DNA from: an uncultured Pelagibacteraceae bacterium
GTDB lineage: Bacteria > Pseudomonadota > Alphaproteobacteria > Pelagibacterales > Pelagibacteraceae
Assembly: GCA_902616245.1 (NCBI GenBank)
Contig: CACMSB010000002.1
Coordinates: forward strand, 1 to 64,000
DNA length: 64,000 nucleotides
Direction of reading: 5' to 3'
The position numbers and the translations under genes were made by a program. The notes beneath the pieces were generated by a model, which saw only the letters and a list, made by a program, of their open reading frames with translations, searched no databases and had not been told where the DNA came from. How positions within the stretch are numbered: the first letter of the stretch is position 1; each line of letters starts with the position of its first letter. Below, piece by piece: positions 26,496-36,749 of this stretch.

Positions 26496-27074
26496 TTATT
26501 CAGCTTTATAACCAAATTCTAAACAAGCATCAGTTATTGAATGATAAAGGGATTCACCAAAACTTCTTAAAGCAAATATTCTTACTTTTCTTGGATTTGA
26601 GCTAATAAAATCAATAGTTATTGTGATTGCATGAAAAGCTGAATTAGAACATTTTCCTTCATCAAGACCATCTAAATTTAACGGACAACCTTTTTTTAAT
26701 ACTTCATCTACCAAAGAACCCTCTAATTCTAATATTGTTCTTGAATGAGATAGATCTGTTAATGCAAAATTATCATGACTTAGGTTTTCTAAAATAGATT
26801 TTTCTATTTCTTTATTCGTTGAAACGACCAACCAGTTGTCAGGTCCCATCCATAAAATTCTTGTATTAGTATTTGAAGACACCAAGAGTGTTTCAGGTAA
26901 ATTTAAATTATCTATTTTTAATTTATCAATACTAATTAAAGATTTTTTATATTTAACAATTTGATAAATCAAAATATCTTTAATTTCCCTAATATTTATT
27001 AACTCATCTTTGCTATCATGATTGCCAAATAATCCACGTTTATGAATATTTTCTAGTGCAGAAACATTTTTCAT
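26496..27074 (-). CDS. soxG: Sarcosine oxidase gamma subunit
   Basis: SoxG (192 residues) is the smallest folate-domain-like subunit of heterotetrameric sarcosine oxidase. The WMGPDNWLVVSTNKEIEKSI, ALTDLSHSRTILELEGSLVD and GKCSNSAFHAITITIDFIS regions follow the family pattern, ending VRIFALRSFGESLYHSITDA. It overlaps soxA by four bases (ATGA). It is last in the order soxB, soxD, soxA, soxG. N-methylglutamate dehydrogenase MgdD is homologous, so assignment depends on the whole operon. Confidence 0.9.
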   Translation of the reverse strand: MKNVSALENIHKRGLFGNHDSKDELINIREIKDILIYQIVKYKKSLISIDKLKIDNLNLPETLLVSSNTNTRILWMGPDNWLVVSTNKEIEKSILENLSHDNFALTDLSHSRTILELEGSLVDEVLKKGCPLNLDGLDEGKCSNSAFHAITITIDFISSNPRKVRIFALRSFGESLYHSITDACLEFGYKAE

Positions 27075-30067
27075 GATCTAACTCTTTTTCCTTCTGGGTC
27101 AACATAATGTGAAGATATAACCTCTACTTCAATTGATTTATTTTTTAATGGTGATACTGCAAAAAACTTTTTACCAATCATGTTTTTTCCATCTTTCATA
27201 ATTGCTAGAGAAAATGGATTATTATTTTCTACGCTCCAACAAGAAGAAGAAACGTGACCAAGTTTAGGATTAGGCAATTTTGCGTTCTGATCTTGGACGA
27301 TATGAGATCCTTCAGGAATACTTGATTTTCTATCAATTGGAATAAGTCCAACAATTTTTTGTCTGCTCTCAACATTAAATGCTTCTCTTCCTAAAGAATT
27401 TTTGCCAATAAAATCTTTTTTCTTTGAAACTAATCCATTTAATGAAACATCTGATGGGATTGTTCGGCCATCTAATTCTGGTCCTGCAACGTGTCCCATT
27501 TCAATTCTTAATGTTGATAAAGCTTCTGTTCCATAAGGCTGATTTCCAAATTGTTTTCCTACTTCCATCATTTTCTCCCACATAAACATGCCATGATCAG
27601 ATTTAACATTAATCTCGTATGCAAGCTCACCAGAAAATGAAATTCTAAAAATTCTTGATGGAACACCAAAAAATTCTGCTTCTTTATAGCCCATAAAAGG
27701 CAACGCATCATTTGATACGTCTAGGTCAGGATATAATTTTGATAACATGTCTCTAGATTTGGGTCCTGCAATTGCAGCTCCTGCCCATTGCTCAGTTGTA
27801 GAGACAACATTTACGTTTAATTCTGGCCAAACAATTTGAAGATAATATTCTAAGTGGGATAAAACATTTGCAGCTTGTGCTGTTGTAGTAGTCATATGAT
27901 AATGATTTTCTGAAATTCTTGTTGTTGTTCCATCGTCCATGACAATTCCATCTTCTCTAAGCATTAATCCATATCTTGCTTTTCCAACAGGTAATTTCAT
28001 CCAAGCATTTGTATAAACTCTATTTAAAAATTCTGCTGCATCTGGACCTTTGATATCAATTTTTCCTAATGTTGTTACATCGCATATACCAACATTCTCT
28101 CTAACATTTTTTGCCTCTCTCTTAGAAGCTTCAAATAAAGTTTCATTTCCTTGTTTGTAATATCGAGGTCTCTTCCAGGCACCTGCATCGACAAAAACAG
28201 CATTATTTTTCTCATGCCATTCATGCATTGGAGTTTTTCTAGTCGGCATATATTCCATACCTACTTCACGACCAACTATTGTTCCAATTGTAATTGGTGT
28301 GAAAGGTGGTCTAAATGTTGTGTGTCCTACTTCAGGAACTATTTTATTTTCTATATTAGATACTAACTGAAGACCATTTAAATTACTTGTACGGCCTTGA
28401 TCTGTTGCCATTCCAAGAGTCGTGTATCTTTTGACATGCTCTATTGATCTGTAGCCTTCTCTTAGTGCAATTTCTATATCAGAAACAGATACATCATTTT
28501 GAAAATCAACAAATCTTTTTGGATTTTCATTTTTAGGTAATGGCATGCACCAAAATTTATCATGAGCACCATATTTTTTTTCATTTACATTTGGAATTGC
28601 AATTTCTGTTTTAGTATCTGTAATTTTAGCAGAAAGATTTGAACCATTTTCAAAACCATTTTTTAAACTTTCTTCTAAAGTAAAGGATCCATTTGCTGCA
28701 CCGACTGATGTCTCATGTTGTTTTTTCTTATCTGGAATAAATGCGTCAATTTTTTCTTCATACTTAAGTTTATTTCCTGATTGTGATGCTAAATGTACAG
28801 ATGGTGTCCAAAATCCAGACACACAAATACAATCACAATCTACAGTTTCAATTTTTTCAAAAGAATTTTTATCTTTATTTAGTTTGCCAATTTTTGCAGA
28901 TTTAACTTTTTTGTACCCATTAGCAACAATAACACCGTGAGAAAATCTTATATCAATTCCTTTTGATTTAGCTTCATCGATTAATTCTGATGAATGTTCT
29001 TCTCTAGTATCTAATATAATTGGTTCAACATTATTTTTTTTGAACTCTAAAGCTGTTTCATATGCACTATCGTTATTAGTAAATATTAAAGGTTTCTTTC
29101 CAACTAATACCCCGTAGACTTTCATATATTCTTTTGCAGCTGCTGATAAAAATATTCCTGGAGTATCATTGTTTCCAAATACAATTGGTCTTTCAATTGA
29201 ACCAGTTGACAAAATTGTTTCTTTGGCTCTAATATACCAAAGTCTTTGTCTTGGAGTGAATTTTGATTTTTTCTCTAAATGATCACTAACTCTCTCAAAC
29301 ATAACCAGCATATTATGATCATAGTAACCAAAAACTTGAGATCTATTTTTTACAGTGACATTAGGCATAGATTTTAATTCACTAATTATTTTTTCTGCCC
29401 AATCTTTTCCTGATAAATTATCGATGCTTACATCGTCGGTTAAAAGTGTTCCTCCAAACCTTGGTTTATCCTCAGCTAAAATTACTTTTGCTCCATTTTT
29501 TGCAGCAGCATAAGCGCTTGCTAATCCAGATGGCCCAGATCCAGTAACTAATAGATCACAATACTCAAATTTATGTTCGTATCTTTCTTTATCTTTTTCT
29601 ATTGAAGCAACCCCTAAACCTGCAGCTTTTCTTATGAAAGGTTCGTAAATTTTATACCAAAAACTTTTAGGCCACATAAATGTTTTGTAATAAAACCCTG
29701 CAGGGAAAAACATTTTTAAAAAATTATTAATTGCACCAATATCAAAATTAACTGATGGCCAACAATTCTGGCTAGTAGCTGATAAACCTTCAACAAGTTC
29801 CATTTCTGTTGCATTAACATTTGGCTCTGAATGACCATTGAATTCTACCTGTAGTTTTGCGTTTGGCTCCTCTACTCCTGCACCAAAAAAACCTCTCGGT
29901 CTATGATATTTAAAACTTCTACCGACTAAGTGTATTCCATTTGCTATTAAAGCAGATGCAATTGTATCACCTTCATATCCAAATAATTTTTTACCATTAA
30001 AAGTAAAAGATATTTTTTTGTTTCGATTGATTAATCCCTCTTTATTTAATCTAAATGGTTGGCTCAT
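27071..30067 (-). CDS. soxA: Sarcosine oxidase alpha subunit
   Basis: SoxA (998 residues) contains the NAD+ site and the folate-binding domain. The N-terminal ferredoxin-like domain has KKLFGYEGDTIASALIANG and SFKYHRPRGFFGAGVEEPN. The dinucleotide domain starts at LLVTGSGPSGLASAYAAAK (about residue 173). The C-terminal GcvT-like region from about residue 600 includes RENVGICDVTTLGKIDIKGP and GHVAGPELDGRTIPSDVSL. Length is typical. It overlaps both soxD (four bases) and soxG (four bases), so the subunits are translated in a coupled series. It would yield 5,10-methylene-THF from the sarcosine methyl group. Confidence 0.95.
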   Translation of the reverse strand: MSQPFRLNKEGLINRNKKISFTFNGKKLFGYEGDTIASALIANGIHLVGRSFKYHRPRGFFGAGVEEPNAKLQVEFNGHSEPNVNATEMELVEGLSATSQNCWPSVNFDIGAINNFLKMFFPAGFYYKTFMWPKSFWYKIYEPFIRKAAGLGVASIEKDKERYEHKFEYCDLLVTGSGPSGLASAYAAAKNGAKVILAEDKPRFGGTLLTDDVSIDNLSGKDWAEKIISELKSMPNVTVKNRSQVFGYYDHNMLVMFERVSDHLEKKSKFTPRQRLWYIRAKETILSTGSIERPIVFGNNDTPGIFLSAAAKEYMKVYGVLVGKKPLIFTNNDSAYETALEFKKNNVEPIILDTREEHSSELIDEAKSKGIDIRFSHGVIVANGYKKVKSAKIGKLNKDKNSFEKIETVDCDCICVSGFWTPSVHLASQSGNKLKYEEKIDAFIPDKKKQHETSVGAANGSFTLEESLKNGFENGSNLSAKITDTKTEIAIPNVNEKKYGAHDKFWCMPLPKNENPKRFVDFQNDVSVSDIEIALREGYRSIEHVKRYTTLGMATDQGRTSNLNGLQLVSNIENKIVPEVGHTTFRPPFTPITIGTIVGREVGMEYMPTRKTPMHEWHEKNNAVFVDAGAWKRPRYYKQGNETLFEASKREAKNVRENVGICDVTTLGKIDIKGPDAAEFLNRVYTNAWMKLPVGKARYGLMLREDGIVMDDGTTTRISENHYHMTTTTAQAANVLSHLEYYLQIVWPELNVNVVSTTEQWAGAAIAGPKSRDMLSKLYPDLDVSNDALPFMGYKEAEFFGVPSRIFRISFSGELAYEINVKSDHGMFMWEKMMEVGKQFGNQPYGTEALSTLRIEMGHVAGPELDGRTIPSDVSLNGLVSKKKDFIGKNSLGREAFNVESRQKIVGLIPIDRKSSIPEGSHIVQDQNAKLPNPKLGHVSSSCWSVENNNPFSLAIMKDGKNMIGKKFFAVSPLKNKSIEVEVISSHYVDPEGKRVRS

Positions 30068-30333
30068 CTTATTTCTTCTGTAACTTTTGCTGTTTGGAAT
30101 ATTTCATGTGTTGCGGTGTCTCTTTGCACCTTAATCCATTGTCTACATCCTGCTATATGTTGCCATAACTCTAAATGTTTCCCTCTTGGACTCTTTCTCA
30201 TATAAACAAAATTATCCCAATCTTCGCTTGATACCTCTTCATTTATATTAGGTCTTTTTACAGTTGCATCACCTCCATATGAAAATTCTTTTTGTGCTCT
30301 TAAACCACAATAAGGACATTTGATGTATAACAT
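30064..30333 (-). CDS. soxD: Sarcosine oxidase delta subunit
   Basis: SoxD (89 residues) binds zinc. The ligands fall at C6 and C9 (CPYCG), H59 and C63 (HIAGC), the same spacing as in structurally known SoxD. Other family marks are FSYGGDATVKRP and MRKSPRGKHLELWQHIAGC. Three bases separate it from soxB and it overlaps soxA by four. The complete zinc site indicates an intact complex. Confidence 0.95.
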   Translation of the reverse strand: MLYIKCPYCGLRAQKEFSYGGDATVKRPNINEEVSSEDWDNFVYMRKSPRGKHLELWQHIAGCRQWIKVQRDTATHEIFQTAKVTEEIR

Positions 30334-30336
30334 TTT

Positions 30337-31593
30337 TTAACCAATCCAGGTTTTAGTTCCTAAACCTTTTTCATCTAGAAGATGGCCTGTAGAAAATCTA
30401 TTTAATCTTAATTCTGAATTTAATTCATGAACTTGATCTTGTGCAATTGTATGAGCAAATGTCCAACCTGAGACAGGAGTTGATTTAAAACCTCCATAAC
30501 ACCATCCGCAATTTAAATATAAACCTTCAATATGAGTTTTATCAATTATTGGAGAACCATCCATAGACATATCCATGATCCCTCCCCATGTCCTTAACAT
30601 TTTTAATCTACTTAAAAATGGAAACAAAGCTAAGCCACCTGTCAATACATGTTGTATAGTTGGCAAGTTGCCTCTTTGAGCATAACTATTATATCCATCA
30701 AGATCACCGCCCATTACCATCTCACCTTTATCTGATTGACTTATATAAAAGTGGCCTGCACCAAAAGTTACTACTCCATCTAATAATGGTTTTACAGGTT
30801 CTGAAACACAAGCTTGCAGTACATGAGTTTCTATTGGGAGTGTCATATTTAATTTTTCAGCTAATATATTTGTGCTACCTGCAACGCATAATCCAACTTT
30901 TTTTGCTTTAATATCTCCTCTTGAAGTTCTAATTCCTTTTATCTTTCCATTAACAACATCAAAACCAGTGACCTCACAATGTTGTATTATATCTACTCCC
31001 ATATCATCTGCTTGACGTGCATAACCCCAAGCAACAGCATCATGTCTTGCGGTACCAGCGCTTGGTTGCATTAAGCCTCCAAAAATTGGGAAACGTACTT
31101 CATCGCTAAAGTCAGCCATTGGAATTAATTTTTTAACTTCGTCTCTATCCAATAACTTTGCATCTATTCCATTTAATCTCATAGAGTTTCCTCTACGAGC
31201 ATATGCATTCATTTGAGCATCTGAGTGGGCTAAGTTTATTATTCCCCTTGGAGAAAACATCACATTAAAGTTCAGTTCTTGACTTAAGTTTCTCCATAAA
31301 TCCATTCCAAATTCATTAAATCTTGCATTAGCATCGTACATAAAATTTGATCTTATGATTGTTGTATTTCGACCAACATTTCCACCACCAATCCAGCCTT
31401 TCTCAATGATAGCTACATTTCTAATATTATGTTCTTTTGCTAAATAATATGCAGTAGCAAGACCGTGTCCTCCGCCTCCAATGATGACTACATCATATTC
31501 ACTTTTTGGAGTTGGATCTTTCCAAGCAACTTCCCAATTTTGGTGATTGGAGAAAGCGTTTTTGATTAGACTAAATACTGAATATTTCTGCAT
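30337..31593 (-). CDS. soxB: Sarcosine oxidase beta subunit
   Basis: SoxB (418 residues) holds the FAD that dehydrogenates sarcosine and a covalent FMN. The FAD Rossmann motif is DVVIIGGGGHGLATAYYLAK at about residue 34. TARHDAVAWGYARQAD (His184) matches the region carrying the covalent-FMN histidine. IETHVLQACVSEPVKPL and CGWCYGGFKSTPVSGW are also typical. It is first in the soxBDAG operon and divergent from fhs, sharing a 121-base intergenic region. MgdA of N-methylglutamate dehydrogenase is homologous. The fhs neighbour favours a sarcosine oxidase feeding folate. Confidence 0.93.
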   Translation of the reverse strand: MQKYSVFSLIKNAFSNHQNWEVAWKDPTPKSEYDVVIIGGGGHGLATAYYLAKEHNIRNVAIIEKGWIGGGNVGRNTTIIRSNFMYDANARFNEFGMDLWRNLSQELNFNVMFSPRGIINLAHSDAQMNAYARRGNSMRLNGIDAKLLDRDEVKKLIPMADFSDEVRFPIFGGLMQPSAGTARHDAVAWGYARQADDMGVDIIQHCEVTGFDVVNGKIKGIRTSRGDIKAKKVGLCVAGSTNILAEKLNMTLPIETHVLQACVSEPVKPLLDGVVTFGAGHFYISQSDKGEMVMGGDLDGYNSYAQRGNLPTIQHVLTGGLALFPFLSRLKMLRTWGGIMDMSMDGSPIIDKTHIEGLYLNCGWCYGGFKSTPVSGWTFAHTIAQDQVHELNSELRLNRFSTGHLLDEKGLGTKTWIG

Positions 31594-31714
31594 CCGTAAG
31601 TTTTATAAAATTAAATATAAGTTTTTGCTAATTTTTTTTATATATATTTTTTAGATGTTTAAATACGTGACAAAAAAGGATAGTAATTCTGCTCATTAAT
31701 AAGTAATTAGATTT

Positions 31715-33394
31715 ATGTCAAAATCAGATATCCAAATTGCACGAGAAGCAAAAATGAAACCCATTAATGAGATTTTGGGTAAAATTAATGTTCCAGACGA
31801 ACCAAGTGCTTTTAGCCCTATGGGACGTCATATTGCTAAAATAAATTTAGAATATTTAGATAGTTTAAAAGATAAACAAAATGGAAAATTAATTTTAGTT
31901 ACTGCTATTACTCCAACGCCTGCGGGTGAGGGAAAAACTACTACGTCAGTTGGTTTAAATGATGGATTAAATAAAATTGGTAAAAATTCTATAGTGTGTT
32001 TACGTGAACCTAGCTTAGGTCCTTCATTTGGAATGAAAGGTGGGGCAGCAGGTGGAGGATATGCTCAAGTTGTTCCAATGGAACAAATCAATTTACATTT
32101 TACGGGGGATTTCCATGCAATTACATCTGCTCACAATTTATTGTCAGCGTTAATTGATAATCATATTTATTGGGGAAATAAATTAAACATAGATGTAAGA
32201 AGAGTAGTTTGGAGAAGAGTCATGGATATGAATGATAGATCTTTAAGATCTATCAATATTAATTTAGGTGGAGTAGCTAATGGTTTTCCAAGAGAAGACG
32301 GTTTTGATATTACAGTAGCATCTGAGATAATGGCTATCTTCTGTTTGGCAAATGATCTTGAAGATTTGGAAAAGAGAATTGGTAATATTACAGTTGCTTA
32401 TACTAGAGATAGAAAGCCTATTTTTGCAAAAGATTTAAATGCTCACGGACCAATGACTGTTTTGTTAAAAGAAGCAATCAGACCTAACGTAACTCAAACA
32501 TTAGAAAATAATCCAGCAATTATTCATGGTGGTCCTTTTGCAAACATTGCGCACGGTTGTAACTCTGTAATAGCAACTAAAGCAGGTTTAAAACTAGCTG
32601 ATTATGTTGTAACTGAAGCTGGATTTGGAGCAGACCTAGGAGCAGAAAAATTTTTAGATATTAAATGTAGAAAATCAAATTTAAAACCTGAGTGTGTAGT
32701 TATTGTTGCAACAATTAGAGCATTAAAAATGCACGGTGGTGTAGCTAAAGATGATTTAAAAAATGAAAATGTAGACGCATTAAAAAAAGGTTTAGTAAAT
32801 TTAGAAAGACACATTGAAAACGTAAAAAAATTTGGTTTACCGGTAGCAGTTGCTGTTAATCATTTTGTTGCTGATACTGACAATGAAGTAAAAGAGTTAA
32901 TAAATGCTTGTGATAATATGGGAGTTAAAGCTACTTTATGCACTCATTGGTCAAATGGTGGTGAAGGAACAAAAGAACTTGCTGCACATATTGTAGATTT
33001 AATTGATCAAAAACAAGCGAATTTTAAATTTTTATATGATGAAAAAACACCTTTACTAAAAAAAGTTGAAACTGTTGCAAAAGAAATATATCGAGCAAAC
33101 GAAGTTGTTGCTGACAGTAAAATAAAAGATCAATTAAAATCTTTTGAAGAAGCGGGTTATGGAAATTTACCTATATGTGTAGCGAAAACACAATATAGTT
33201 TTTCTACTGATCCAAACGCAAAAGGTGCTCCAACAGGCCATTCATTACCAATTAGAGAAGTAAGATTATCTTCAGGTGCAGAATTTATTGTTGTTATATG
33301 CGGAGCCATCATGACAATGCCTGGACTTCCACGTGTTCCCGCAGCAGACTCTATTAAGCTTAATGAAAAAGGTGAAATAGAAGGCTTGTTCTAA
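31715..33394 (+). CDS. fhs: Formate-tetrahydrofolate ligase
   Basis: Fhs (559 residues) interconverts formate, ATP and THF with 10-formyl-THF. In one-carbon oxidation it can run toward formate with ATP gain. The ATP loop [16 protein letters not shown] is at about residue 70. Other marks are [38 protein letters not shown] and [14 protein letters not shown]. Length is normal. Placement opposite soxBDAG suggests joint use: methylene-THF from sarcosine passes to formyl-THF and formate. The end overlaps the convergent amidotransferase gene by four bases. Confidence 0.97.
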   Translation: MSKSDIQIAREAKMKPINEILGKINVPDEPSAFSPMGRHIAKINLEYLDSLKDKQNGKLILVTAITPTPAGEGKTTTSVGLNDGLNKIGKNSIVCLREPSLGPSFGMKGGAAGGGYAQVVPMEQINLHFTGDFHAITSAHNLLSALIDNHIYWGNKLNIDVRRVVWRRVMDMNDRSLRSININLGGVANGFPREDGFDITVASEIMAIFCLANDLEDLEKRIGNITVAYTRDRKPIFAKDLNAHGPMTVLLKEAIRPNVTQTLENNPAIIHGGPFANIAHGCNSVIATKAGLKLADYVVTEAGFGADLGAEKFLDIKCRKSNLKPECVVIVATIRALKMHGGVAKDDLKNENVDALKKGLVNLERHIENVKKFGLPVAVAVNHFVADTDNEVKELINACDNMGVKATLCTHWSNGGEGTKELAAHIVDLIDQKQANFKFLYDEKTPLLKKVETVAKEIYRANEVVADSKIKDQLKSFEEAGYGNLPICVAKTQYSFSTDPNAKGAPTGHSLPIREVRLSSGAEFIVVICGAIMTMPGLPRVPAADSIKLNEKGEIEGLF

Positions 33395-34173
33395 TTTAAA
33401 TTATTTAGCCAATTTTCTAATTCTCTCATCCTTGCATCTTTGTTAGAAATTTTATTTTCATCTTCTATAATTTTTACATGAGAGTCTATTTCCATTTGGT
33501 CAATAAAGGCTTTTTTTTCTAATAGTCGATCTCTCCTAAAATGAATTAAGCTAATCATTTTGGCATAAGTTATCTCTGGGTGATATTGTATTCCCCATAC
33601 ATTCGTTGAACCAACATTAAAATTTATACCCATGACTTTATTTATTGGATTTGATGAAAGTAATGTAGAGCCCTCAGGTAATTTCACAACTTCATCAAAA
33701 TTAAATGCAGGGGTATTAAATTTTTTATTTTTATTTTTATAAAGCGGATGTTTAAGACCGTTTTCGTTTATTTCTATGTCATGAGCTATTCCCCTATGAG
33801 CGCCATTAGTGCATTTCTTTACTTCACCACCAGCAACGGTCACAGCAACTTGCATTCCCCAACATATTGCGAATATATTTTTTATATTCTTTTGACATTC
33901 CCGCATAAAGTTTATTTGTCTTCTTATTTCTGGAGTATCATTGTAAATATTTAAACTACTACCACCCCATATCATTCCGTGATATTTAGTTAAATCTTTA
34001 GCTACTTCGTTAATGTTTTCATCCGAGGAAGGATTAACAACATCAATATCTAATTGATCTGTAAAATAACTAATACTGTCTTTTAAACTTTCAGTATGAG
34101 TTTTAATTCCACCATCAGTAAAGCTTTGATTTTCTTCTCTAAGATTACCTTCAACTATAAGAATTCTTTTCAT
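33391..34173 (-). CDS. Class-I glutamine amidotransferase-like protein
   Basis: This 260-residue free-standing GATase domain of the GMP-synthase-like type has nucleophile Cys104 in [11 protein letters not shown] and the His/Glu pair in [11 protein letters not shown] near residue 200. It has no synthetase domain, so it may hydrolyse glutamine or a gamma-glutamyl amide. The ATG overlaps the stop of the Fe-alcohol dehydrogenase gene by one base (TAATG junction at 34173). The pair is divergent from tmm. One possibility is action on gamma-glutamyl-methylamide-type compounds, since the window also encodes GmaS, but this is speculation from context. Confidence 0.75.
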   Translation of the reverse strand: MKRILIVEGNLREENQSFTDGGIKTHTESLKDSISYFTDQLDIDVVNPSSDENINEVAKDLTKYHGMIWGGSSLNIYNDTPEIRRQINFMRECQKNIKNIFAICWGMQVAVTVAGGEVKKCTNGAHRGIAHDIEINENGLKHPLYKNKNKKFNTPAFNFDEVVKLPEGSTLLSSNPINKVMGINFNVGSTNVWGIQYHPEITYAKMISLIHFRRDRLLEKKAFIDQMEIDSHVKIIEDENKISNKDARMRELENWLNNLN

Positions 34174-35330
34174 TAAAATAATTTACCTGAAATACTGTGC
34201 TCATAAAGTGCTTTCATGTCATCCTTACTCATTGTCCTTGGATTGGTGGAAGTTGAAGGATCTTCTAATGCCATAACTGATAACTGATCTAAATTTATTT
34301 TATTTACATCAACAATTTCTGATAATTTATGTGGTATATTTAATTCTTTTCGTAGTTCTAAAATCCAGTGTAAAAAACTATCAAAACTTTTATCAAGTTC
34401 AAGATAATCACATATAGAAATTATTCTTTTTTCAATCATTTCTTTGTTAAAAGTTAATACATAAGGCATAAAGATTGCATTTGATAAACCGTGGTGAACA
34501 TTAAATTGCGCATTAATAGGGTGGCTTAAAGAATGAATAGCTCCAAGCCCTTTTTGAAAAGCGGTAGAACCCATACTAGCTGAAGCTAATAATTCTGCTC
34601 TAGCATTTAAATCTTTGCCGTTCTTAACTGCTTTAATTAATGAGTTTTTAATTAACTTCATTCCCTCAATCGCAATTCCATCGGCCATCGGATGAAATCC
34701 TGGTGCACAAAAAGCTTCTAAATTGTGTGCCAAAGCATCCATACCTGTAGCTGCAGTCAATCGTGGGGAAAGATCTAAAGTTAAATTAGGATCTAATATT
34801 ACTATTGAAGGTAAAAATTTTGGGTGGAAAATAATTTTTTTTATACCTGTTTGTTTATTGATTATAGCTGATGCTCTTCCAGTTTCTGATCCTGTCCCTG
34901 CTGTAGTAGGTACAGCAATGATAGGTGCAATGTTGTTTTCATCTGCTCTTTTCCAATTATCACCGATATCTTCAAAATCCCATATTGGTCTAGACTGTCC
35001 TGACATAAAAGCAATAGCTTTACCTACATCAAGACCGCTGCCGCCACCTAATGCAATAACTCCATCACAACCTAATTTCTTAAACTGCCCTACCCCCTCT
35101 TCCACATTCTCACCTACAGGATTACCTGAAAAATTTGAAAAAACTTGAACATGATTAAAGTTTTTTTTTAAATCTAAAATAATATCTTGAACCATTTTTA
35201 GATTAATTAAATCCTTATCTGTGACAAATAATGGTTTATTAATTTTCAAATTTTTACATGCTATGCTTAAATCTTGAATTCTATTCTCCCCAACCCAAAT
35301 TGTAGTAGGATAATTCCAATTAGTTTTCAT
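34173..35330 (-). CDS. Iron-containing alcohol dehydrogenase
   Basis: This 385-residue group III NAD(P)-dependent alcohol dehydrogenase has the nucleotide-binding GVIALGGGSGLDVGKAIAF. Metal ligands are expected in GMDALAHNLEAFCAPGFHP (Asp and His) and AIHSLSHPINAQFNVHHG (two His). PTTAGTGSETGRASAI is the usual family element. I recall that a SAR11 Fe-ADH was implicated in short-chain alcohol oxidation including methanol, which would fit the one-carbon setting. It is transcribed away from tmm and coupled to the amidotransferase downstream. Confidence 0.9.
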   Translation of the reverse strand: MKTNWNYPTTIWVGENRIQDLSIACKNLKINKPLFVTDKDLINLKMVQDIILDLKKNFNHVQVFSNFSGNPVGENVEEGVGQFKKLGCDGVIALGGGSGLDVGKAIAFMSGQSRPIWDFEDIGDNWKRADENNIAPIIAVPTTAGTGSETGRASAIINKQTGIKKIIFHPKFLPSIVILDPNLTLDLSPRLTAATGMDALAHNLEAFCAPGFHPMADGIAIEGMKLIKNSLIKAVKNGKDLNARAELLASASMGSTAFQKGLGAIHSLSHPINAQFNVHHGLSNAIFMPYVLTFNKEMIEKRIISICDYLELDKSFDSFLHWILELRKELNIPHKLSEIVDVNKINLDQLSVMALEDPSTSTNPRTMSKDDMKALYEHSISGKLF

Positions 35331-35406
35331 ATTAAAATAATATTTAATTTTTCTATTTTTCTTAGTACAATATATTTATAATTTTAATTGTAGAGGAAAA
35401 ATTATC

Positions 35407-36741
35407 ATGACTAAAGTCGCTATAATTGGTGCTGGACCTTGTGGTTTATCAATACTGAGGGCTTTTGAACATGCCGAAAAAAAAGGAGACAAAATCCCTG
35501 AAATAGTTTGCTTTGAAAAACAAAGTGATTGGGGAGGTCTTTGGAATTATAGCTGGAGAACAGGATCTGACCAATATGGAGATCCAGTTCATAATAGCAT
35601 GTATAGATATCTTTGGTCAAACGGACCTAAAGAGTGTCTTGAATTTGCAGATTATTCTTTTGATGAACATTTTGGTAAGCCAATTCCATCTTTCCCACCT
35701 AGAGAAGTACTTTATGATTATATCACCAGTAGAGTAAGTAAAGGAAATTTAAGAAATAAAATTAAATTTAATACACGAGTAGTTAATACAGTTTTTAAAT
35801 CAGATAAATTTGAAGTTAGCTATCAAGATAAAGAAAATGATAAAATTTTAACTGATCATTTTGATTACGTTGTAGTGTCAACTGGTCATTTTTCAGTTCC
35901 TTTTATACCTGAATATAAAGGTATGAGTTCGTTTCCTGGAAGAATAATGCATTCGCATGACTTTAGAGATGCAGAAGAATTTAGAGGAAAAAATATTATA
36001 GTTTTAGGAAGTAGTTATTCTGCAGAAGATATTGCACTTCAGTGCAATAAATATGGAGCAAAAAGTGTAACAATTGGCTACAGACATAATCCAATGGGTT
36101 TTAAATGGCCTGAAGGAATGAAGGAAGTATTTTATTTAGATAGATTAGAAGGAAAAAAAGCAATTTTTAAAGATGGTACCGAACAGGATGCAGATGTAAT
36201 AATACTGTGTACTGGTTACCTGCATCATTTTCCTTTCTTGGAAGAAAATTTAAAACTTAAAACAAGAAACAGACTCTACCCCCCAAAATTATACAAAGGT
36301 ATTGTTTGGCAAGATAATCACAAACTTTTGTATCTAGGAATGCAAGACCAGTTTCACACATTTAATATGTTTGATTGCCAAGCTTGGTACGCAAGAGATG
36401 TTATAATGGGGAAAATAAATATGCCAAGTGGAGATGAAATCGAAAAAGATATTAACAAATGGGTTGCTTTAGAAGAAAAACTAGAAAATCCTGATCAGAT
36501 GATTGATTTTCAAACTGAATACACAAAGGAATTGCATGATATGTCGGATTATCCAAAAATAGATTTTGAACTAATCAGAAAACATTTTAAAGAGTGGGAA
36601 CATCATAAAGTTGAAGATATATCAACGTATAGAAATAAATCTTTTTCATCTCCAGTTACGGGTTCTGTTGCTCCGGTCCATCATACAGCTTGGGCAAAAG
36701 CAATGGATGACTCGTCTGAAACTTTCATGAATAATAAATGA
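35407..36741 (+). CDS. tmm: Trimethylamine monooxygenase (flavin-containing)
   Basis: Tmm (444 residues) oxidises trimethylamine to TMAO with FAD, NADPH and O2. The FAD site is IGAGPCGL (residues 7-14). The FMO fingerprint FPGRIMHSHDF spans residues 177-186, and the NADPH site is VLGSSYSAEDIAL (about 200). WSNGPKECLEFADYSFDEHF and VPFIPEYKGMSSFP closely follow bacterial Tmm. A Shine-Dalgarno-like AGAGG precedes the ATG. It is divergent from the Fe-ADH/amidotransferase pair. It feeds the TMAO demethylase encoded 14 kb away. Confidence 0.92.
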   Translation: MTKVAIIGAGPCGLSILRAFEHAEKKGDKIPEIVCFEKQSDWGGLWNYSWRTGSDQYGDPVHNSMYRYLWSNGPKECLEFADYSFDEHFGKPIPSFPPREVLYDYITSRVSKGNLRNKIKFNTRVVNTVFKSDKFEVSYQDKENDKILTDHFDYVVVSTGHFSVPFIPEYKGMSSFPGRIMHSHDFRDAEEFRGKNIIVLGSSYSAEDIALQCNKYGAKSVTIGYRHNPMGFKWPEGMKEVFYLDRLEGKKAIFKDGTEQDADVIILCTGYLHHFPFLEENLKLKTRNRLYPPKLYKGIVWQDNHKLLYLGMQDQFHTFNMFDCQAWYARDVIMGKINMPSGDEIEKDINKWVALEEKLENPDQMIDFQTEYTKELHDMSDYPKIDFELIRKHFKEWEHHKVEDISTYRNKSFSSPVTGSVAPVHHTAWAKAMDDSSETFMNNK

Positions 36742-36749
36742 GGTTAATT

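Noticed and set aside
26496..31593. The soxBDAG operon as N-methylglutamate dehydrogenase (mgdABCD)
   Set aside because: Gene order and folds are the same in both systems, but the operon is divergent from fhs and 22 kb from gmaS/mgsABC, and the SoxD zinc spacing matches sarcosine oxidase. Kept as sarcosine oxidase with the alternative noted.
31594..31714. Riboswitch in the soxB/fhs divergent region
   Set aside because: No convincing paired elements of glycine, THF or SAM riboswitches are visible; only AT-rich sequence and a T-rich run were seen.
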